Source: Aporrectodea caliginosa
Taxonomy: Eukaryota; Annelida; Clitellata; Crassiclitellata; Lumbricidae
Assembly (NCBI GenBank): GCA_020284085.1
Contig: JACEVL010000519.1
Span: forward strand, 980,001 to 1,044,000
Length of the DNA stretch: 64,000 nucleotides
Direction of reading: 5' to 3'
Shown here: positions 50,223-62,227 of the stretch, one piece after another
How positions within the stretch are numbered: the first letter of the stretch is position 1
Layout of the letters: each line of letters begins with the position of its first letter
Position numbers and translations under genes: made by a program
The notes under the pieces: generated by a model
The model's input: the letters and a program-made list of their open reading frames with translations, nothing else
Database searches by the model: none
What the model was told of the DNA's origin: nothing

Positions 50223-53200
50223 CTATCTCCTGTTGTGCCAAAAGTTCTTCAGTCGTGCAAACAGACTGTCTGGTACTTGTCCACCTACAGATAAATCAAA
50301 TTATTCAACACCCTACAATATACTGTGTGCTAATTTACAAATATTATCTCCTGTGCATTGACTTCAACTAGTCATCATTGTCGGTGAAAATCTGAACTAA
50401 GTCCAATTCAGTTTCTACATTGACTACAGACTTGAAAAGCTCCGATTATACTAAACCAATATTTATGACTGTTACTTGACCGAATTGAAGCCTACTTAAA
50501 GGCATGTTTGCTAAAGTAAGTAAATCTATTATTTAATGAGAAGCACTAGCTAATAATAATAATCTTCGTTTAATTAAAACTGATACAAATGCAGGATGAT
50601 TACAAATCAGTATGAACAGATGAACAGATGATCACAAGTTATTACAGGAGTCACTGTATACGACAGCCATGCAAGGCGCCAATCACGTCCTACATCTCAT
50701 TTTTACGAATGCGCCATCTTGTGAATGATAGGCTGACTGGACCTTTGGGAGTGTTCGGGAAGACCTACCTACTTCACAACACTGATGTTACCACTACACT
50801 ATGGATCCCCATAGCACTGTACATGGCAATATTAATACATTCAAACAAACATACACAAATAAAAATATACAAGCCAAGTATTGAATAAGAGGAGTTATAT
50901 GTAAATCAAGTGGAACATAGGGAAGAGTTAGGGTAAGTCATAGAGGGAAAATGAAGAGCTTAAATAGCCAGATTAGGAAATCCTTCTTTATTTGTATAGC
51001 ATCCTGGCAAAGAAGCATTTCAGGTTGTCAACCATTAGGAGCTCAGTTATGGGACCATGATAAAACTAAAACTTGCCTGGTTGTGCTGGCGGTTGGAGAC
51101 CTTGTTGCAACAACTGATTCTGCTGACCAGCATCGCGCTCACTTCTACAGAGCATAAATGCCTTATATTTACTATCCGTCACGACAAGGAAGATGATATT
51201 AATAAATCTATGATGCATTGATACCAAATTTCATGCAGGTTTGAAACGTAACCTCATCATGTAAGGCTTTTTGAATGTGTACAATACATCAAATATCCAT
51301 GTCGATATGAACTGCAGATATTGTATTGTATTTGATCATTTATAAAGCACTTGCAACAGCAGAGGCCTTTACAAGCACACCCAGTGCAAGGGACCCTTAC
51401 AGAAAAGAAAGGTGAAATATTATTTTGTATTCTTCAGCTTGCAGCACGTTAGGTGATACCATTACTATAACTTATGTTATATAAGTATTGACCACTCTGA
51501 AATGCTATAGTAAACAGAAACTACTCACATGCAAAACGAGTTTATTCCATAGACCAAATTAATCACGGACATAATTAAGAACCAATATGGAATGTGGTGT
51601 AGAAACATTGTCACTCCCAAAATGGACAGAATACAGAATTCACATTTCCACACAGTCTTTGTGTAGACCTGTATCCTGAAAAGACAAGTAAGTCATTAAA
51701 ATCAATTATCATATAGCATATAAACAATGGTATAACAGCATTATGCAATATCAAATGAAAGTATACAAAGGAAGTTTTAGAGATTACATTTTATTGAAGA
51801 CAATGCAACATGTTATTTTTAAGGAAAGTTTTTTCTGGTGTTTGTTCCAGACTTGGATAATCTTGTACAAAGTCTGTACATACACTGAGAAATTCTTACT
51901 TAATCCTGTTCAGGAGTTTCCTCTTCAACGTCGAGTATCCAAAGAAAAGTACAATATCTATTGCCATGAAGTACACCTCTTGTGCGGTAGAAATGAGTTG
52001 ATGTCTTAAGATGTTTCCGACTGTGTTGTCATGCCTACCAGACTCCTGTAAAATAAGAAACTGCACTGCAACAAACATTTTTTGACTCGGTGGCTTTAAC
52101 GTAAAAATGTTACTTTAACTTAAATTTATTCCTCTGCATATTGTTGGATCCCTATATATGGCACAATGAAACCAAGTGCTGTGGATATAATGCTGGCAAG
52201 CAGTCATGTTGAGCAACATCAAATTATTTAACTACTGGGGTGAGCGACTGTCTGTGGAATATCAGACCATTGGACCAGCTCAGCACTCCGCCCTGGCACG
52301 CTGCATGTCCCCAAAATTGCCCATGTAAGCGTTTTCTTTACCTAAATTTCAAAATATAATAGAACTTAGACAAGCATCTTCTAGAGAACCAGTAATTAAA
52401 TAACATGGTCATCAATTATTTACCCGTAATGATGCTGTATAATTAGTCCTGTCCAATCACAACTGAAAGTTAATTATCAGAAACACAGACTTGCTGCAAG
52501 CCAAGATAAAAATCAGATAAAGAAGAGAGCAGCAGTCCCTCAGCTGAGAGGCAGCCATGGGTATGAAGCATCAGCAAATTCATTTACTGAACCTGGGCTA
52601 ATGAGGGCAGATGGCCAGTCCTCTCCCTCACCATCTGACCTTGCCACCGACAGCGTAGTCAGTGTACTCATTATAGTCGAGTTGGTTAGGGACAGAAATC
52701 TCAAAACAAATTTCTGCCCCGATGAGGTTTGAACCCTCAACCTCTCGGTTGCCAGTCCAGCACGTCTAACCACTAGACTCTCGCACACCTACTTCAATAA
52801 ATTCCAAAATTAAATGAATATTTATTCTGATTCTTGATCAGCAGAACACTGAGCTTCAGTGACTACTGTTGTGATGTTCTAAATCATTCCTTGCTGCCAC
52901 TTACCTCTTCGTTTATTCCGGGCTTCGAAGCAGCTGAATCGCTTGCGACATTTCCTTGATTTGTTCCATATTCTCTGCAACAAAACGTTTATATGGCAAA
53001 TTTTATAAACCACCTTTCACAAAACATTCTCCAAAATCGTAAAGTAGAGAACAAGAAGCAGTGATAAAACAAATGCAGCAAACATTACACTTTTAACCTC
53101 ATTTTAGTTGGACATAGACAGAAGAACAAGAGCAGTTCCATAAGCTAGCCCTGAAGCAGCCATTGGTATGAAATGTTAGCGACTCATACTACTGGGGGTG

Positions 53201-56200
53201 ACCAGTCCTATCCCTCACCATCTCATCTTCCCACCGACAGTGTATGGTCAGTGTACTCAATCTAGCTGAGTTGGCTAGGGGCACAAGTGGAGCAGAAATC
53301 TTGAACCAAATTTCTGCCCTGGCTGGAATTTTGAACCCCCGACCTCTCAATTGACAGTCCAGTTTGCTAACCCCTACACTAGCGAGTTGTACATAATGGC
53401 AATGAAAATGCGATTTGAACCCAGTGTGTCAAAACAATCTTGTTGCATGACTGCTTTGTTCATGCTTCGGATTAACTGATATTGCTAACAAACTTTCACA
53501 CCATTTACGATAACATTAGTGTTTCTTGACCGGAGCTATACAAAATTAAGATTACCATTACATACGCAATAGTACTTGTAAGTTCTTATTTACATAGCAC
53601 ATCCTCAAGAGATCTCATCAAAGGCGCCTCCAACCTGACTACACAGGACCACGTTCAAACAGAATTGTCTTCAACTACTTGTAAAATAGAGGCATGGAAA
53701 GTAAGATTGTTGACCACATTTCTGATGACTGCAGTAGAAAGAGTACAGTAGTGTAACACATACGCAATTGCCGGTATAAACGTAATCTCTTGAAGTGAAT
53801 GCTATTGTGTGCTGTAAAAATTCAGGCAAGCTATTTTACAGTTCATGACTGTTTAAAGTCACACCTCTTAAGACAAGTGTTACTGAAACATTATGCCACC
53901 ATATGCACGAAAGTAGTACAAGGTCAGTGCATACAAGCTGACAAGATATGTCACCTACGTTTGTGAAGGATCAGCGGCTTTTTGCGCATCCCAACTCTTC
54001 TTTTGCTTAAGAAGTATCCATAAATTTCGTTCCAACAACGATACGTATTCCGACAGTTGTTCCTTTTCTCTCATAGTTTCTGTTATTAAACAAACAAAAA
54101 TTCAGGTCATTGTTTGACAATGACTTCTTTACTTCTATTCCGTAAACGCTTAAAAATCAGTTTGTTCGATCCTGGTTTTCCATCATTAGGTCAGTCATGC
54201 CTCTGACGAGTCTCTCTTGAAGAGGTGCTATATAAATTTTACAATTACAATTCGCAATTTAATTTAGATATATGTAATTAAAATACATATATCTATATGG
54301 CACATATCCAAAAGAAACTACTCAGAGAAGTGCCCAAAAATCCACGAGCTAACAAACTTGCAAACCAATGCTTCAACAAGAACAGCAGTCAACGACAATA
54401 CTTTCAGAAACATTTTTGTCAAGCTTGAAATATACTTTCAACCTAACTTTCAGCTGCTGATTGGAGCAATTAAGGCCAATAATAAATTCTATTATAATGG
54501 CAGTTAGTCAATTTCCATGCGTATATCTGGTAGCAATTACTAGTGACTAAAACTGGAAGTTGTCAATATCCAGAAGCAGCAACACTGCTCTCACCTGGAC
54601 AATGATGATCCTTGGCTTGTTTCTGCTGTTTCCTTTCACATTCATCCAAACTCTGAAACACAAAGAAGACCAGCAATACTACTTAGAAAAGTTTCATCAA
54701 ATAGAAAACAAAACTGTTAACCTAATATTATAATAAATTGCTAGATAACCTCATCAACAATGCAGACCTTGAATTGAATTAAACGTAAAATTTACATCGT
54801 AAATATTTTCATTATCTCATATGATTACAAAGCAAGTTCAGTGAATGATATAAAACAATAAGCACCTTTGTGGATCCTGAAAAAGTGTTCAGATACAAGC
54901 ATATGAATAATTTTAGCCTTCGTAGCAACTTAGCAATTATGACAGTCATCCACTGAGTTTTGTTTCATTTCTGAGGACTAAATATTACTGAATGAGATAA
55001 ATGGTGAGAATTTCAGTCATAACTGTAACTAAAGATCATAATTATCTTGCACACATCATATACCTTCCTTAGTTCAGAGATGTTTCCCTCTTTCTGTTCC
55101 AGTTCCATTTTCGCATTGGCCAGACTCATGTTCAATTCTTCAGTCTGTTCAGAAAAATTAAATCAATAATGTTTGCAGATAACTTTAAATGGCATCAACT
55201 CTTGTAAAATGTGAGCAATTGACTTGCATTAATACTTAAACATAAATTGATCTGCATTTGTAACAGCTGTGTTTTAACACTAGAATTGTCACGTTATAAT
55301 AAGTGAATGCACATGTCTGTGCAGAATTAAGCAATCTCTGGATATGTAGTTTGGACTTGATTTTTACATGAATACAAATTATAACCAGATAATTATTAGC
55401 TGGTCCAACCTCTAGAATAGTATCTTACATGAGCTTGTTGGTCTTTCTTTACCATTATACCATTAGAGTTTGAAGACCATTTTGTTCAATCCTGGTTTTC
55501 CGTCATTAGGTCGAGAGTGCCTCTGATGAGTCTCTCTTGAAGAGGTGCTATATAAATCTATGATTATTATTACTAGTTACTATAATTAATTAAATTACTA
55601 GACCTGTGTTTTGAGGTGTGTCTGTAGTTTCTTTGAGTCAACTTTTTGTTTCTCAAAGCTTTCCTTCAGGTCTTTCATCTTCTCCGTCATGCTCTTCAGC
55701 TCAGTGTCTTTTGCTGTTAAAACCACATAGACCTGATTGATCATATGTTAAAAAAGGGTTCCGGACAATTCCCCCTGGTCAATTCCCCGGTCAATTCCCC
55801 CCGTCAATTCCCTGGTCAATTCCCCAGGTCAATTTCCCCCCGGTCAATTCCCCCCGTCAATTCCCCCTACATATATATAATAATAATTATAAAATAATTA
55901 CATATATTTTATATTATTATATAATTATATTTGTGCATATAAATTATATAATATATAATTAAATTAATATAATTAATTATAACTATAATATAATTAATTA
56001 TAATAATATTTATTAATTATTATAGTAATATAATTATTAAAATAATATATAATATGTAATAATAATTAATATCACTAATAAATATATTAATTATTTATTA
56101 AAATTATATGTATAATATATAATATTAATATATTATATTAATTATTATAATTATATAATTATTATATAATATATAATTATTAAATTATATATATAATATA

Positions 56201-59200
56201 ATATATACACATATACATAGGTATTTATATAATTATATTAATATTTAATAATCTATAAAAATATATATTAATATTATTAATATCATATAATTTTATAATA
56301 ATTAATTATATTGTTATTGATTAATTACAATAATTATTATATAATAATAATTTAATTATATTGTTATTATATATATTATTAATTATAAATTGAATTATAA
56401 TATATATATTATTTCTATTAATATAATTAATTATATTAATTTAATTATATATTATATAATTTATATGCACAAATATAATTATATAATAATATAAAATATA
56501 TGTAATTATTTTATAATAATTATTATATATATGAATGTAGGGGGGAATTGACCGGGGGGGAATTGACCTGGGGGGGAATTGACCAGGGGGGAATTGACGG
56601 GGAATTGACAGGGGGAATTGACCGGGGAATTGTCCTAGACTCAGTCCATATACAGCCATGCGCATACGCAGTTTCAATAAAGAACAGCCAAACAGCTACA
56701 GACATGAATTCTGAAAAACAAATGAGTAGGAGTTGGTAACTGGATGCTTCCAAGTTTTCAGGAAAAGTTAAATTCTAAATCTTTGCACGACATGGGAGCT
56801 TATCATTGTGCGTGCGTGCGTGGGCACTGGGCGTATACGCATCAGCATAGGCATAGCTACATTGCCTCCTCTTGCTTTTTTATATACTGGAAATCAATTG
56901 ACTAATGACCTCAAATGACCAGGATTTTGCCAATGGTCTGTGAAGTTTCCTCCTCTTGAATTTAAGTCTTGATATGTGCCTGTGCACCATGAAGGGACTT
57001 GAACAGGTTCTTAACCCCAATATGTTCTTTCTTAGAACTGACTGCTGCTTCTTACTTCGTAAGCAGATAAAATATTTGATATTTGCACACAAATGTCTGC
57101 AATTCTACCAGTTTATCAGAGCAGTTAATTAGTTTAACAAATAACCAGTCTGATAATAAATCTGTAAATTTTAACATACTGTGAATTTTCTCGTCATCGT
57201 TCAATTTGGTTTCCTGTAGACTATCAATTCTCTTCATCTGCTCAGCAAGGCTTTTTCTAGAAAGCATATGATGCATGACTCCCATTACACAGGTGCTATA
57301 CAACACAATACGTGACAGTACAGTACATGGTGCTTCAATTAGCACAACCTTTGATTTCTACTGAATTTATCAAAGGATAGTACATGGTGCTCCACCTAGC
57401 TGGGCTGTTGGGTACTAACAAGACAGGTATTTTCATGTAGGTCAGTCTAACCATGGGCAGACAATGATGGTGATGAGAAGATCAGTCCCTTAAGCTAGCC
57501 CTAGGACATCCATGGGTATGCACTGTGCAGTGCTAGCAACTTAATTTTTCTTAGCCTTGGCATATGCAGGTGGATGGCCAATTCTCTCCCTTGCCATCTC
57601 ATGTTCCCACTAACAATGTGCAGTCAAAGTACTCTTTATAGCTGGGTTGGCTAGGTGATGAGAACGGAGCCAACAATAGACCAGCTAATAAGGGGTTAAG
57701 AACAGCAGCAACAACTTTACTCAGTCACAAAGACACTTGGCAACTTTCTTAGATGAAATACATCGAGAACCAAAATTCCATGCCTTGTCGCTTAGCTTGC
57801 CATCTGAACAAACACAATATAGTACACGTCATAACTGTCAAAGTGCTAAACTTCAAAGCGAAGCATTTGTTAGAGTAATTATTTATTGTATAACTCCTTA
57901 CATTAGCAAACTATAAAAAACTATAAACAGCCAAACATTGACATAATAAGCTGAGAGATCTGCAACAACAAATAGCATAAAATTTCTCTCAACTTTTTGC
58001 CAAAAATCAGACGTCGTACCTTTGGTCTTTGACAATAAGGTCGTTTTCTTTCATCTTTTCATGGAGTTTTGTGATGAGGTCGTCCTTCTGCAGCATAACG
58101 TGACCAAGATGATTTACTAAAACCATCCAAACAAAAGAATTTTGATAACAGATAACCAGGAAATTAAAATCAAGCAAGAACCATTGCATACAACATCAAA
58201 CATTTACAAACTGCCTAAAATGCGGTTAGATCTATTAGTCTTGTGCAGTGGCATCTACCAATGGTAAGGTTTGAAGAACAATTTCCATCAAACTTCAAAA
58301 GTGGGGACACAAACTGGGGGTTGTTGGTTTCCAATACTACAAGTCATCCAGAGTGGGGGTTATTCTCCCAATCCAGGTGGGAGGTTAGATGCCACTGGTC
58401 ATGAGTGCAGCACTTTGTGAAGTACTTAGAGAGCACTTCTGAATAGCTCTGCTGTGAGAAGCGATTTACAAATGTTCAGATTAGATTAGATTAGATTAGA
58501 TTAGATATTGTTACATCTAAACAGAGAAAAATTAAGCTTCAAGACCTATGCTACAACAATTCAGTCATAACAATTGGTTTTGACATGATGGTTCAGTGGT
58601 TGAGAGACTGCCTTCAAATATTTAGTGTGAGGGTTCAAGACTCCTCCAAGAAAGTCACTGTGCAGACTTTGAGAGGGTCCTCAATACACAGCTGCTTAAT
58701 GCCATCTGTTGATGTTGACCAGTTGTTGATATTAAGTAAGCAAAAGAATAATATTAAGAATTTGTCAAAGAAAACTGATAATTCTAAAAAGCTAACAAAT
58801 TCACAAGATCTTAGCAAAGACAAAAACTGCAAATTTTTAAAACTAAACTTAACTTATTCTAATCTACTTGTACTAGTCAACTAGTAGTCAAGTTCAGAAA
58901 GAACTTAACATTTCAACTATTGCAATGCTTTGTTAAGCGTTTTAGAACACCAAAGTTGTGTAATGAGAGTGCATATAAACAAATTTTCAATTTTATAAAC
59001 CTTTCTTCTGTAGTTCCTCCATATCAGTTTTCAACTTCTTAGTCAACACTTCATTCTTCACTTTCTCAGACCTGTAAAAATAATTAACAATAAAACCTGC
59101 ATATACTTAATTCTGGTCAAAGCCATCATAAGCATAGTTATAAATTACACTGAAATGACCTAAAAAAAATACTTCAACAAAAAGTTGAAAAATTTAGTTA

Positions 59201-61538
59201 AATATTCCACAGAGAAACTTCCCATTCAGTTACTAAGTGCAAGACATCCAACCCCAAGATTGTGGGTTCAAAACCCCACCAGAGCAAAGATATTCGTGAA
59301 ATTTCTTCTCCATTTGTGATTCCCGACGAACTTAGCTATGCACACTTACCAAACACTGTAGGCCTATATGATCGGGCTGTGTGGGATAGGACTGGCCACT
59401 TGCTCACATATGGTGATGCTATGAAAAATGAAGTTGATAACACTTCAAACCCATGGCTGCCGCTCAGTCTTTTCTTAAGTGATTGCCCTTCTGCAGTCCA
59501 GTAAATTCGACCACAGGGTCCACAGCACAAGAAAGACGCACCCTAGTCCGAACAGTCTTTTCTTCAACCAGTCATTTTCACGCAGAACAGCTTGGATCTT
59601 CTTATACGAGTCATCATTCCGCTTTGTGCTCTGCAATGTGTCTTTTACTGAGATACCCGAATCCAGAAGTAGACTATAAAATAAAACAAAAATACTTATC
59701 CAGTACACATGAATGGCTCACATGTTTTACTTCAACAAATGTGGCAATAAGTCATAAAACAAACAATTACCACATAAACCGATTTGGAAACAGCTACTGC
59801 AAGCATTCATACAGATAATATAAATGAGAAATTATTATCATTAGTGGATGTAATGCATGCACTTGCAAAGTTGAACTAGCCACCCTCATACTATGTTGGC
59901 CCAGTTAGCTACATTGGTAAGAGCATAGGCTGCGCGTCTCATGCGCCTTTGTGAAAGAGAGCATGCGGATATAGTGGTTCGCTTCCCGATGTAGGCGTTT
60001 TTCAGAGATTTAAATCTCAGGCTAGCACGGTCCTTGTATGGGGACATTAAATGGCGTGGCGTCCATTCAAATGGGCGAGCAGTGGTGAAGGATCTCACCC
60101 GATCAATTCATTGAAAAATGAGCAAGGTTGAGGCCATAATATACAGTCGCTATAGAAAAACGCGAACATTTACTATTTAGACCTTGGAAGCAAAAAGATT
60201 GTTAATCCTTAAAATTTGTCAAGCAGTAAATACTTAGTAGAGATTTTGCTCGAAGTGAAGTAGAAACTTGTTACGGGTGCACAATACCATACAATTAAAA
60301 ATGCCTTACAGAAGAAAGAACACGAATGAGTCTTTCATAGTTAAGAAATATAAATTATTCGCAAGGTTCTCATATTGGTACATTTCTGAGTAGTTTTTGT
60401 GTAAGAAGTGGTAACTAAACAATGCACAACCATTCAGACAGCACAAGACACTAACTTGATGATGCGGTTGCAAGCATCTCTCACATCTTCAGTCTTGTGG
60501 CTCAGCATCAAGATATTTTCTTGCGCTAGTTTTAAAGATGTTCCAATGGCAGTCACCTCCTACAATGTCCCAAAACTGTACTGTCTAGCCTGTGAACTTA
60601 ATGAGGTTTTCTGGAAACTCAGGGTCATTGAGGTGAAACAAACATATTCTATTTACGGAACAAGGTTGAATGATTGTTCCTTTTAACAGGAATAATGTTA
60701 CGTGTCCCAATCCCAAATGGGTGGGGCCCCAAAAATAAAACCTGCGTAGGGCCCCAGATATCCTTGGGACGAGCCTGATACAGATAAACGCATTCGAGTT
60801 CACATCCGAATCCGGAATTAATAGAGGATTTCGTGGCGCAACGCTCCATGGGGCCTATAAACCTCGTCTGCTAATTATTATGGCATAGCATATCAACGGC
60901 GGATTTCAACCACCCAACTCGTTATCTCGTATTAAAACGGGAGTCAAAATCATTCTCAGTTTGAAAAAGCAGCTTATCATCCAAACTGTTTCTGCAGTTT
61001 CTGAACTCATATGGTTTTTAGGAAGAAGGGGGTGCTCGGACTATTGACATAATTCATGCGCTTCGGCGTGAAACTCCGATTCAGCGTTCGCGCAGTAGTC
61101 GGGAGCGCCTCTGAATGGGAAATCTGGTAGGGGCGCTATAACAAGTGTTCAAATACAATACAATAATTATATTAGGGTCTCTGAATGTTTGACAGTAGGC
61201 TAATGATGTTGACAACGGGGAGGCAGAGCCGCAGATGGTCAAAAACAGTGAAAACTGCCTAAAATTTGTTGACATAATTAATGGACGATCCCTAATAAAA
61301 TGCGATTAATGGGATTAATTAAATACGCTAAAATGGAGTTTTATCCTACCCGTCTAACATCACATTTCTGAAACAACTTTGGTATTTTATATTCAATTGC
61401 GTTGTGGGTGATGACCGTTTGCCAGTAGACAAGCATCAAAAGAATGAACACTGCTCCGACTATGCTTTTAAGAATACTTTTGAATCTTTGGCTAAACACA
61501 AACGTTACTGTGTTCCACGCGTCTCGGATGGTCTCCAT
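50223..61538 (-). CDS. Membrane-anchored coiled-coil protein, 15 exons, family not recognised
   Basis: Minus-strand exons: 61538-61350, 60559-60456, 59673-59542, 59071-59001, 58116-58020, 57256-57180, 55713-55604, 55144-55064, 54652-54595, 54079-53959, 52974-52905, 52045-51900, 51675-51529, 51144-51077 and 50284-50223. All phases agree and the sum is 511 codons including TAG. Residues about 22-40 form a first membrane helix (ILKSIVGAVFILLMLVYW) after a short N-terminus. Residues about 65-370 are charged coiled coil (for example LKSMTEKMKDLKESFEKQK). Near the C-terminus are further hydrophobic segments (VYFMAIDIVLFFGY, FCILSILGVTMFL and IPYWFLIMSVINLVYGI), then a Gln/Pro-rich tail ending FWHNRR. 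The layout suggests an endomembrane tether or scaffold, but I cannot name a family. The intron after exon 14 has a GC donor. The end of exon 3 is the least certain. Confidence 0.7.
52524..52793 (-). mobile_element. tRNA-derived SINE, copy 1 (about 270 bp)
   Basis: On the minus strand the head has A box TCTAGTGGTTAGACG and B box GAGGGTTCAAACC, then a body with AGATGGTGAGGGAGAGGACTG and an end near CCCATGGCTGCC. Copies of the same family lie at 53,132, 57,484 and 59,222. It lies in an intron of the 15-exon gene. Confidence 0.75.
53132..53397 (-). mobile_element. tRNA-derived SINE, copy 2
   Basis: Same family and orientation as the copy at 52,524, sharing the head (TAGTGTAGGGGTTAGCAAAC, GGGGGTTCAAAATTCC) and the body word GATGGTGAGGGATAGGACTG. 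Confidence 0.75.
54159..54242 (+). mobile_element. Short L2-tailed retroposon, copy A
   Basis: TCCTGGTTTTCCATCATTAG ... TCTTGAAGAGGTGCTATATAAAT. A close copy lies at 55,480-55,562 in another intron of the same gene, followed by a different tail. Confidence 0.65.
55480..55562 (+). mobile_element. Short L2-tailed retroposon, copy B
   Basis: TCCTGGTTTTCCGTCATTAG ... TCTTGAAGAGGTGCTATATAAAT followed by ATTATTATTA. It shares nearly all positions with the copy at 54,159. Confidence 0.65.
55761..56640. mobile_element. Second GGACAAT-array element, palindromic and AT-cored (about 880 bp)
   Basis: The left end GGTTCCGGACAATT starts an array of about eight units GGTCAATTCCCCC (55,762-55,866). The right end is the inverted array closing GGGGAATTGTCCTAGAC (56,540-56,640). 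Inside the arrays a further 120 bp are near-perfect inverted copies (for example TTTGTGCATATAAATTATA on the left). The core is almost pure A and T. The ends resemble those of the 20,844-21,671 element (GGACAAT unit, CTAG next to it). No target duplication was recognised and there is no ORF. It lies in an intron of the 15-exon gene. Confidence 0.75.
56846..56985. mobile_element. MITE related to the 16,058 element
   Basis: CATAGGCATAGCTACATTGC at the left end matches the reverse complement of the right end of the 16,058-16,212 MITE, and the body (ACCAGGATTTTGCCAATGGT, GAATTTAAGTCTTG) matches throughout in reverse orientation. The right border is vague and no target duplication was seen. Confidence 0.65.
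57484..57663 (-). mobile_element. tRNA-derived SINE, copy 3 (truncated)
   Basis: It matches the bodies of the SINE copies at 52,524 and 53,132 (CCATGGGTATG, GCCATCTCATGTTCCCAC, GGGTTGGCTAGG) but lacks the tRNA-like head. Confidence 0.65.
58436..58506 (+). mobile_element. Retroposon tail with (TTAGA)n
   Basis: GAGCACTTCTGAATAGCTC ... GAGAAGCGATTTACAAATG, then five AGATT units. It is a diverged form of the GCGC-hairpin tail also seen at 37,950-38,000. Confidence 0.5.
58583..58745 (+). mobile_element. tRNA-derived SINE of a different family
   Basis: The A box GGTTCAGTGGTTGAGAG at about 58,591 and the B box AGGGTTCAAGACTCC at about 58,630 are spaced as in a tRNA, followed by an unrelated body. 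It lies in an intron of the 15-exon gene, in opposite orientation. Confidence 0.65.
59222..59480 (+). mobile_element. tRNA-derived SINE, copy 4, opposite orientation
   Basis: It has a B box GTGGGTTCAAAACCCC, then the same body order as copies 1 and 2 (AATTTCTTCTCCA, GGATAGGACTGGCCA, CCCATGGCTGCC), more diverged. It ends about 60 bp from exon 3 of the 15-exon gene. Confidence 0.65.
59894..60125 (+). mobile_element. tRNA-derived SINE, third family
   Basis: TTAGCTACATTGGTAAGAGC is a good A-box region and GTGGTTCGCTTCCC a good B box. A body of about 150 bp follows (CATTAAATGGCGTGGCGTCC, GGATCTCACCCGATC). A tRNA gene is unlikely because no acceptor stem pairs. Confidence 0.65.
61081..61165 (+). 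mobile_element. L2-type retroposon tail with (ATACA)n
   Basis: GTCGGGAGCGCCTCTGAATGG ... GGGGCGCTATAACAAG, then ATACAATACAATA. It lies in the first intron of the 15-exon gene. Confidence 0.65.
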
Positions 61539-61679
61539 GATTCTTGTTTTAATAACATAGATACCTTAATAGAACCTTTCGGCGCATCATTTGACCTAGT
61601 TCTCTTAAATCAGGTCGCACATGCATGAGTTGTGTAGGGCAACAGGAAGTACGGTATCAAATCAATTATCATTCAGTCA

Positions 61680-62195
61680 GTCGATTAATCGTAATCTCCA
61701 AACTTCTAAAGCGCCACTCGAAAGCCAAGCGCAGGGCACCAGCTTATTCACGAGCGTCGCGTCTAGTCAAAAGGGTTATCCGAGAGAGTAGTCCGAAGGA
61801 GGTCCGAGTCCGGTTTCCAGAGGAGTGATTTGAGGATGGGAGTGATATGATGATACATCAGAGGGGTCAGAGTAGCTGCTAAGGTGGGTGTCGTTTACGT
61901 CGAGAGTTGGAAGGTAGAGGATCAGTTGAGTCGGGGTAAGAGTTCTTGAAGAGGAGAGACTTTAGTTTCGAGTGGAAAGCCTTGGCAGTGATGGATAGAG
62001 GAGCCTGATGCGGATGATGGTGGGTGATTGGAGATGATGGTGGAGGGACAGAAAAAGTGCGGAATTCAGGATGTAGATCGTTCCAGAGACGTGGTGCAGT
62101 GTTGGATATTGCTCGGTTGGAGAACTTGAGATGAGTAGTGACAGGAGGTCGAGAGAGAGTCAGAATGGAGGATCCCAGACAGCCTTTCCCCATCG
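61680..62195 (-). mobile_element. LINE fragment of the same family as at 16.75 kb
   Basis: On the minus strand 62,193-61,879 encodes a reverse-transcriptase C-terminal segment (HLKFSNRAISNTAPRLWNDL, then KAFHSKLKSLLFKNSY). The 3' tail TGAATAAGCTGGTGCCCTGC ... GGCGCTTTAGAAGTTTGG lies at about 61,745-61,690. The tail region aligns with the fragment at 17.2-17.4 kb. Its 3' end stops about 140 bp upstream of the start codon of the 15-exon gene. Confidence 0.75.
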
Positions 62196-62199
62196 CTCC

Positions 62200-62227
62200 C
62201 GACGGGTGCCCCTAGTGGCACCCGTCG
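62200..62227. repeat. GC-rich perfect hairpin
   Basis: CGACGGGTGCC and its exact complement GGCACCCGTCG enclose the loop CCTAGT. It lies at the 5' edge of the LINE fragment. It could be a transposon end or a terminator-like fold; function unknown. Confidence 0.75.

Noticed and set aside
59475..59545. Extra transmembrane segment (VFLVLWTLWSNLL) in exon 3 of the 15-exon gene
   Set aside because: A GTGCGT donor after 59,542 restores phase with the next exon, so this part is more likely intron; the alternative cannot be fully excluded.
60690..60880. Possible retroelement or gene fragment (WGPTQVLFLGPHP-like frame)
   Set aside because: The frame is short, overlaps two conflicting frames and has no recognisable domain or element end.
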